In this document: one piece after another, positions 7,089-10,595 of the stretch
Layout of the letters: every line of letters starts with the position of its first letter
How positions within the stretch are numbered: the first letter of the stretch is position 1
Origin: Candidatus Agrococcus pullicola
GTDB lineage: Bacteria; Actinomycetota; Actinomycetes; Actinomycetales; Microbacteriaceae
Length of the DNA stretch: 10,595 nucleotides
Assembly (NCBI GenBank): GCA_019115685.1
Contig: DXDC01000005.1
Location: forward strand, 1 to 10,595
Direction: 5' to 3'
Translations under genes and position numbers: made by a program
The notes under the pieces: generated by a model
Databases searched by the model: none
The model's input: only the letters and a program-made list of their open reading frames with translations
Told to the model about the DNA's origin: nothing

Positions 7089-7159
7089 GCCGATTCTCGG
7101 TCAATACGAGAAGTCAAGGCGATAATTGCCTTGAACCGTCGCATAGACCGAGAATCGGC
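7089..7159. repeat. 71-bp nested palindrome between convergent genes
   Basis: The outer arms are a perfect 14-bp inverted repeat: GCCGATTCTCGGTC (7089-7102) and GACCGAGAATCGGC (7146-7159). Inside lies a perfect 7-bp inverted repeat, TCAAGGC (7114-7120) and GCCTTGA (7128-7134), round the AT-rich loop GATAATT. Both pairs share one centre (7124). Extra matching positions (7104-7105 with 7143-7144, 7107-7109 with 7139-7141, and two more in the loop) bring the symmetry to 28 of 35 positions. As RNA it would fold, from either strand, into a long interrupted hairpin. It sits 9 bp after one stop codon and 27 bp before the opposing one, as expected for a shared bidirectional terminator, but no T run follows either arm. 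A protein-binding dyad, a REP-like element or a relic of a mobile element are alternatives. Confidence 0.9.
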
Positions 7160-7186
7160 ACGGGCTGCGAAGGCTGTCAAGACCCC

Positions 7187-9571
7187 TCAGTGATTCAGTC
7201 GCGCACGCACGACCGAGAGCGGTGAAGGCCTGCGCACCAGGAGCGCCGTGCCTCCGTCGAGCGGAATCTCCACGGGGCGCAACAGCTGCTGCAGCATTTT
7301 TCTCATGGGCGCGCGTGCGGTCGTCATGCCCGTGCCGTGCGCACTGCCGGGAGCGCGAAGCTCGAGCTTGCCGGCCGGAGCGAACGCGTGACGGACGTGG
7401 CCGGCGAACGTCAGCCGGGTGTCCAGGGGCTTTCCGGGCGTCAGGCTGCCGACGCGTGCCGACCCCGCTGCCGCATCCGAAACCCACACCTGCAAGCGTC
7501 GTCCCTCGAAAACGCGAGGCATGGTGCCGGTGATGAGGAAGCCCAAACCGGTAGGAACCGCGTGCTCGATTTCCACGGCATCGTCGGCGATGGCACGGAG
7601 CGCGAACGAGACGCCGTTTCCTTCGTGCGCGGCTGCCACAGTGGTGGCAACCGCGCTGGGCGGAACGTCATCGCTCACAGCGTGCTGTCCGAGGGCTATT
7701 GCTGCGCGTCGCAGCGGCTCCAGCTGCTCGGGGACGGCGACCGCGAGGAGTCGGGGGATGCCCGCCACGAGCGCACGAGCGACCCACGCGCTCTCGGGGC
7801 CTTCCTGCGTCAGCGATTCGCTCACACCCGATAGCACCGCAACGGCGTCGGCGCTCGGTGCCCCTGCCGCGAGCGGGCCGAGTCCGAATGCCGCGGAGAT
7901 CAGCGGCAGTGCACGATCCGCTTCGAAGACCGCGGTTGGTCGCGCCGCGCGCAGCAGCCGCAACGATGCTTCCGCAACGTCCTGCGAGGTCGGCGCGGCA
8001 GGACACGACTCGATAGCCCGTGACGCGCTCACGAGCGCGGCGTCGGAGACCCTCGCACGTGCCGCTTCCGGAACCTCGGTGAGCGCATCCGCATAGCGAT
8101 CGAGCGTGTTGAACAGCCCCGGCGTCTCGAGTTCGACAGGCTCGGGTCGCGCGAACACGGCTGCGAGCCCCGGTTCGATGATGAGCGGCGTGCCCCGTTC
8201 GAGGCACTGCGAGAGCACCCCGAGCAGCGGGAGCTCTCCGCGGCCGAGACGTGCGTGCTCGTCGATCCGGCTCGTTGAGAGCACGGCTCCTGCGAGCCCC
8301 TGCAGGGCAAGGAGTTCCGGGTGTTCTGCGAGCGTAATCTCGGCTCCTGCGTCGAACACGGGTGCCGTGCGCCACGGGTCGTCGTCCGGGCCGTTGCCGA
8401 ACGACTGCACGCGGCCGAAGACGCCGACGGCCCGCGACGATTCGAGGCTCGTCCGGGCCCGCTCGAAGAATCCGTTGCAATAGGAGCTCCCAGCGGTGAG
8501 CAGCGTCGCGGTGGTGCCTCTGGACCAGTCGAACATGAAGTCCCACGGGGTGCCGGAGCAGGCCAGCGTCGCAACCGAGCGGAGCCGGATGCGCGGGTCT
8601 CGTTCCGCCGCTGCTCGAGCTTGCTCCGCGACGCCCGGCGCGTCGGTGCTTAACCCGATCAGCACCTCGTCGGCGGGCCCGGCGACCTCTGCGATGTTCG
8701 CCAGTGTGGCTGCTAGCGCTTCGGCATCCGCGCCGGCGATGATGGCGTGCGAATGCTGGATTGTTCGCCACAGATCGGTCGGGAAGGCCTCGAGCAGGGC
8801 ATCGGGGTTCCACTCGAGCGGCGCGATGGGCCCCGACCGCAGCGCATGCTCGATCGTTTCGCTCGCGGGTAGCGGTTCGCGGCCGGTTCCTGCCGCGTAG
8901 TCGTCGTATTTGAACGCCGATTCGGAGGGGCTCACGAGCGGGCGCACCGGCACACCGAGCGCCTCGGCGATCACGATGCCGTGCAACGACGATGCGATCA
9001 CGAACTCGCTCTCGGCGATCCGGCGGATGACGTCCCACAGGGGCGCCAGCGGATTCACGAAGTCCGGATGTGCCGCATAGTGCCGCGCATCGTTGAAGTT
9101 CGGTACCACCGCCAGCGCACGACGCTTTCGCTGCGCCCAGTCGCGGGTGAAGGGGAAGACGGTCGGGACGAGGAGGCCCGGGTCGCCGAAGACCTCGGGG
9201 GTCGGAACACCGCGCTGCAGCAGCAGATCGCGAGTGAGCGGCCCTCGCACAGCACGTACATCCAGTTGGCTCGAACCGACCCTCGCGCCTTCGACCTTGC
9301 CGTTGACGCCGGCGCCCCACACCACATCGTGCGGCCGACCGAAGTGCAGCACCGAGCCGATCGAAAGCAACCGGTGGGATCTTCGCTGCGGTCGCAGCGC
9401 GGGGTTGCGCGCGACGATGCCGCGGACGAGTTCGGCGGCGAGAGCGTCGCCGAAGTTCTCCGGCTGGTATTCGGGCAGTGCCGACAGGCGGTGCGGCAGC
9501 CATCTGAATACTTCAACGCCCCGCACATCGACGCTGTGGGGGGCGGAGGGGATACGCTCCGGGCTCGACAC
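7187..9571 (-). CDS. Polysaccharide pyruvyltransferase fused to a degenerate GT2-like C-terminal region
   Basis: A 794-residue protein. The N-terminal domain (about 20-268) is a polysaccharide pyruvyltransferase of the CsaB/WcaK/ExoV type, which transfers pyruvate from phosphoenolpyruvate to make ketals on glycans. Visible marks are ENFGDAL (38-44), GSVLHFGRPHDVVWGAGV (72-89), VRGPLTRDLLLQRGV (108-122), VFGDPGLLVP (127-136), the ASSLHGIVIAEALGVP core motif (193-208, conserved SLHG) and a closing FPTDLW (263-268). From about 276 to 400 the layout resembles a GT2 fold (ADEVLIGLSTDAPG, then RDPRIRL, then TATLLTAGSSY), but TAGSSY (359-364) replaces the DXD, so glycosyl transfer is doubtful. The rest, rich in Ala, Glu and Leu, has no motif I know and ends in a probable beta-rich stretch. 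Family members usually have 300-400 residues, so this is a long fusion. GTG 9571 is the first start available in frame; no Shine-Dalgarno is seen. Confidence 0.88.
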   Translation of the reverse strand: MSSPERIPSAPHSVDVRGVEVFRWLPHRLSALPEYQPENFGDALAAELVRGIVARNPALRPQRRSHRLLSIGSVLHFGRPHDVVWGAGVNGKVEGARVGSSQLDVRAVRGPLTRDLLLQRGVPTPEVFGDPGLLVPTVFPFTRDWAQRKRRALAVVPNFNDARHYAAHPDFVNPLAPLWDVIRRIAESEFVIASSLHGIVIAEALGVPVRPLVSPSESAFKYDDYAAGTGREPLPASETIEHALRSGPIAPLEWNPDALLEAFPTDLWRTIQHSHAIIAGADAEALAATLANIAEVAGPADEVLIGLSTDAPGVAEQARAAAERDPRIRLRSVATLACSGTPWDFMFDWSRGTTATLLTAGSSYCNGFFERARTSLESSRAVGVFGRVQSFGNGPDDDPWRTAPVFDAGAEITLAEHPELLALQGLAGAVLSTSRIDEHARLGRGELPLLGVLSQCLERGTPLIIEPGLAAVFARPEPVELETPGLFNTLDRYADALTEVPEAARARVSDAALVSASRAIESCPAAPTSQDVAEASLRLLRAARPTAVFEADRALPLISAAFGLGPLAAGAPSADAVAVLSGVSESLTQEGPESAWVARALVAGIPRLLAVAVPEQLEPLRRAAIALGQHAVSDDVPPSAVATTVAAAHEGNGVSFALRAIADDAVEIEHAVPTGLGFLITGTMPRVFEGRRLQVWVSDAAAGSARVGSLTPGKPLDTRLTFAGHVRHAFAPAGKLELRAPGSAHGTGMTTARAPMRKMLQQLLRPVEIPLDGGTALLVRRPSPLSVVRARLNH

Positions 9572-9578
9572 GAGCCCA

Positions 9579-9584
9579 AGTCTA
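9579..9584 (-). promoter_or_regulatory. Candidate -10 element (TAGACT) for a leaderless pyruvyltransferase transcript
   Basis: TAGACT on the minus strand fits TANNNT and ends 7 nt before the GTG at 9571, so transcription could begin at the start codon. No Shine-Dalgarno is present. The arrangement repeats that of the GT2 gene at 721. A second hexamer, TACCTT (9621-9616), would give a leader of about 38 nt instead. Confidence 0.35.
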
Positions 9585-9634
9585 TGCCGGGCCCGAGTGC
9601 GAGCGCCCGCGCCGAAAGGTAAGTTCGAGGAACG

Positions 9635-9650
9635 GTCGAGTACACTCGAC
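9635..9650 (+). promoter_or_regulatory. Palindrome overlapping a candidate -10 upstream of the acyltransferase gene
   Basis: GTCGAGT (9635-9641) and ACTCGAC (9644-9650) form a perfect 7-bp inverted repeat with a 2-nt spacer. The hexamer TACACT (9641-9646), identical to the candidate -10 of the gene at 5595, lies in its middle and would start transcription about 25 nt before the acyltransferase ATG. A dyad over a -10 is the usual layout of a repressor operator. No clear -35 is visible, and no regulator gene lies in the window. Confidence 0.4.
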
Positions 9651-9677
9651 TCGTTTTGCGACCATTGACGCTAGGGG

Positions 9678-10595
9678 ATGATGAGCGGGCACGCGATGCC
9701 GGACCGGCGGCAGCAGCATCAGCGATTGGACATTCAGGGTCTGAGGATGCTGGCGGTGCTGAGCGTCGTGGTCAACCACGTCTTCCACTGGCCGGTCGGC
9801 GGCTTCGTCGGAGTGGACGTCTTCTTCGTCATCTCCGGCTTTCTGATCACGGGTCTGCTGCTGCGCGAGTTCGACCGCGACGGCCGCATCTCGATGACGG
9901 ACTTCTACCGGCGACGCGTGAAGCGGCTCATGCCGGCCGCCCTGGCCGTGCTCCTCGTGACCGTCACGATCGCCGCCTTCGTGCTGCCGAGGACCCGGGC
10001 CATCGACACCGCGTTCGACGGCATATTCGCGGCGATCTTCGTCGCGAACTGGCGCTTCGCATCCACCGGCACAGACTACTTCGCGACGGGGCAGCCGCCG
10101 TCGTCGATCCAGCATTACTGGTCGCTTTCGGTGGAGGAGCAGTTCTACGTCGTCTGGCCGCTGCTGATCATCGCAGTCCTGTGGCTCGGCATCCGTTTCG
10201 GCGGCTCGGCGAAGGTGCGCGGGCTGCTGTTGTTCGGCACGATCACGGCGCTGTCGATCGCGTCGCTCGTGTGGGCGGCCTACGAGACCGGAACCAACCC
10301 GACGGTGGCCTACTTCTCGACCCTGTCGCGCGCCTGGGAGCTCGGGCTCGGCGCCATGCTCGCCGTCGGTCTGCACTACGTGTCCTGGCGGCCCTCCAGG
10401 GTTGTCGGAGTCGTACTCGCGTATGCGGGCACGATCGGCATCGTCGCGAGTTGGCTCGTGATCGACCCGGCCGACGGATTCCCGTACCCGTGGGGTCTGC
10501 TGCCGGTCGTATCGACAGCGGTCGTACTGTTAGCCGGAGCTGATCAGGATGCCTCCTACGACCGAGCGGTCGTGCCACTGACGAACCCGGTCAGC
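9678..10595 (+). CDS. Acyltransferase 3 family membrane protein, OafA/YrhL-like (3' end beyond window)
   Basis: Integral membrane O-acyltransferase predicted to acetylate a surface polysaccharide. The reading frame stays open to the window end (306 residues); full proteins of this family have about 350-700. The N-terminus carries the family signature: LDIQGLRMLAVLSVVVNH (17-34) with the R-X10-H pair R23 and H34, then GGFVGVDVFFVISGFLIT (41-58). FYRRRVKRLMPA (76-87) follows, and YWSLSVEEQFYVVWP (147-161) holds the conserved E153/E154 region. Several hydrophobic membrane segments are visible, at about 24-36, 46-62, 87-103, 157-172 and further on. An in-frame TAG at 9672-9674 limits the start to ATG 9678, 9681 or 9696. 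AGGGG (9673-9677) directly abuts the first ATG and is 3 nt from the second, so 9681 is also likely. The gene is divergent from the pyruvyltransferase, with which it would share the role of decorating the polymer. An SGNH domain at the far C-terminus is possible but not visible. Confidence 0.93.
   Translation, partial: MMSGHAMPDRRQQHQRLDIQGLRMLAVLSVVVNHVFHWPVGGFVGVDVFFVISGFLITGLLLREFDRDGRISMTDFYRRRVKRLMPAALAVLLVTVTIAAFVLPRTRAIDTAFDGIFAAIFVANWRFASTGTDYFATGQPPSSIQHYWSLSVEEQFYVVWPLLIIAVLWLGIRFGGSAKVRGLLLFGTITALSIASLVWAAYETGTNPTVAYFSTLSRAWELGLGAMLAVGLHYVSWRPSRVVGVVLAYAGTIGIVASWLVIDPADGFPYPWGLLPVVSTAVVLLAGADQDASYDRAVVPLTNPVS

Noticed and set aside
7668..9503. Long alternative minus-strand frame (611 codons) inside the pyruvyltransferase gene
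   Set aside because: It is rich in Arg and Ala like an out-of-frame translation, whereas the chosen frame carries the pyruvyltransferase motifs.
9656..9677. TTGACG (9665-9670) as a -35 box
   Set aside because: The matching -10 would fall inside the acyltransferase coding sequence after its start codons, so it cannot serve this gene.
1..10595. Search for CRISPR arrays, tRNA/rRNA genes, transposases, integrases or toxin-antitoxin pairs
   Set aside because: No regularly spaced repeats, no tRNA-like cloverleaf and no such protein motifs were seen on either strand.

Overview
The window is GC-rich, densely coding DNA, most likely from a high-GC Gram-positive (Actinomycetota). A Microbacteriaceae-type genome is my inference, from the strong G/C third-position codon use, the GTG starts, and start codons that seem to lack leaders. 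It lies inside a cell-surface polysaccharide (cell-wall glycopolymer or exopolysaccharide) locus. Every gene can be assigned to sugar-nucleotide supply, glycosyl transfer or polymer decoration. I see no RNA gene, transposase, integrase, CRISPR array or phage gene.

Layout, left to right: a GT2 glycosyltransferase of rhamnosyltransferase type on the minus strand, cut by the left edge (1-721); a divergent intergenic region with a run of nine G; a plus-strand pair, rmlA (838-1737) and a GT4 glycosyltransferase (1734-2789), overlapping by 4 bp; a large minus-strand fusion with an N-terminal GT2, a middle region probably containing a beta domain, and a C-terminal GT4 (2794-5538), whose end is 4 bp from the end of the first GT4; a plus-strand GT2 with a helical C-terminal half and an arginine-rich tail (5595-7079); a 107-bp gap almost filled by a 71-bp nested palindrome; a minus-strand polysaccharide pyruvyltransferase fused to about 525 residues that include a probable degenerate GT2-like domain (7187-9571); and a plus-strand OafA-type acyltransferase 3 cut by the right edge (9678-10595).

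Functional reading: RmlA makes dTDP-glucose, the entry point to dTDP-L-rhamnose and related deoxysugars. Three GT2 domains and two GT4 domains would assemble a repeat unit or side chains. The pyruvyltransferase would add pyruvate ketals and the acyltransferase O-acyl groups, giving an acidic, acylated glycan. rmlB, rmlC, rmlD, the export genes and the polymerase are not in this window.

The most unusual points are the coaxial nested palindrome between two convergent genes, the two multi-domain fusions, the paralogous GT4 domains meeting tail to tail, and the strand switching at almost every gene, which implies several short transcription units rather than one long operon.
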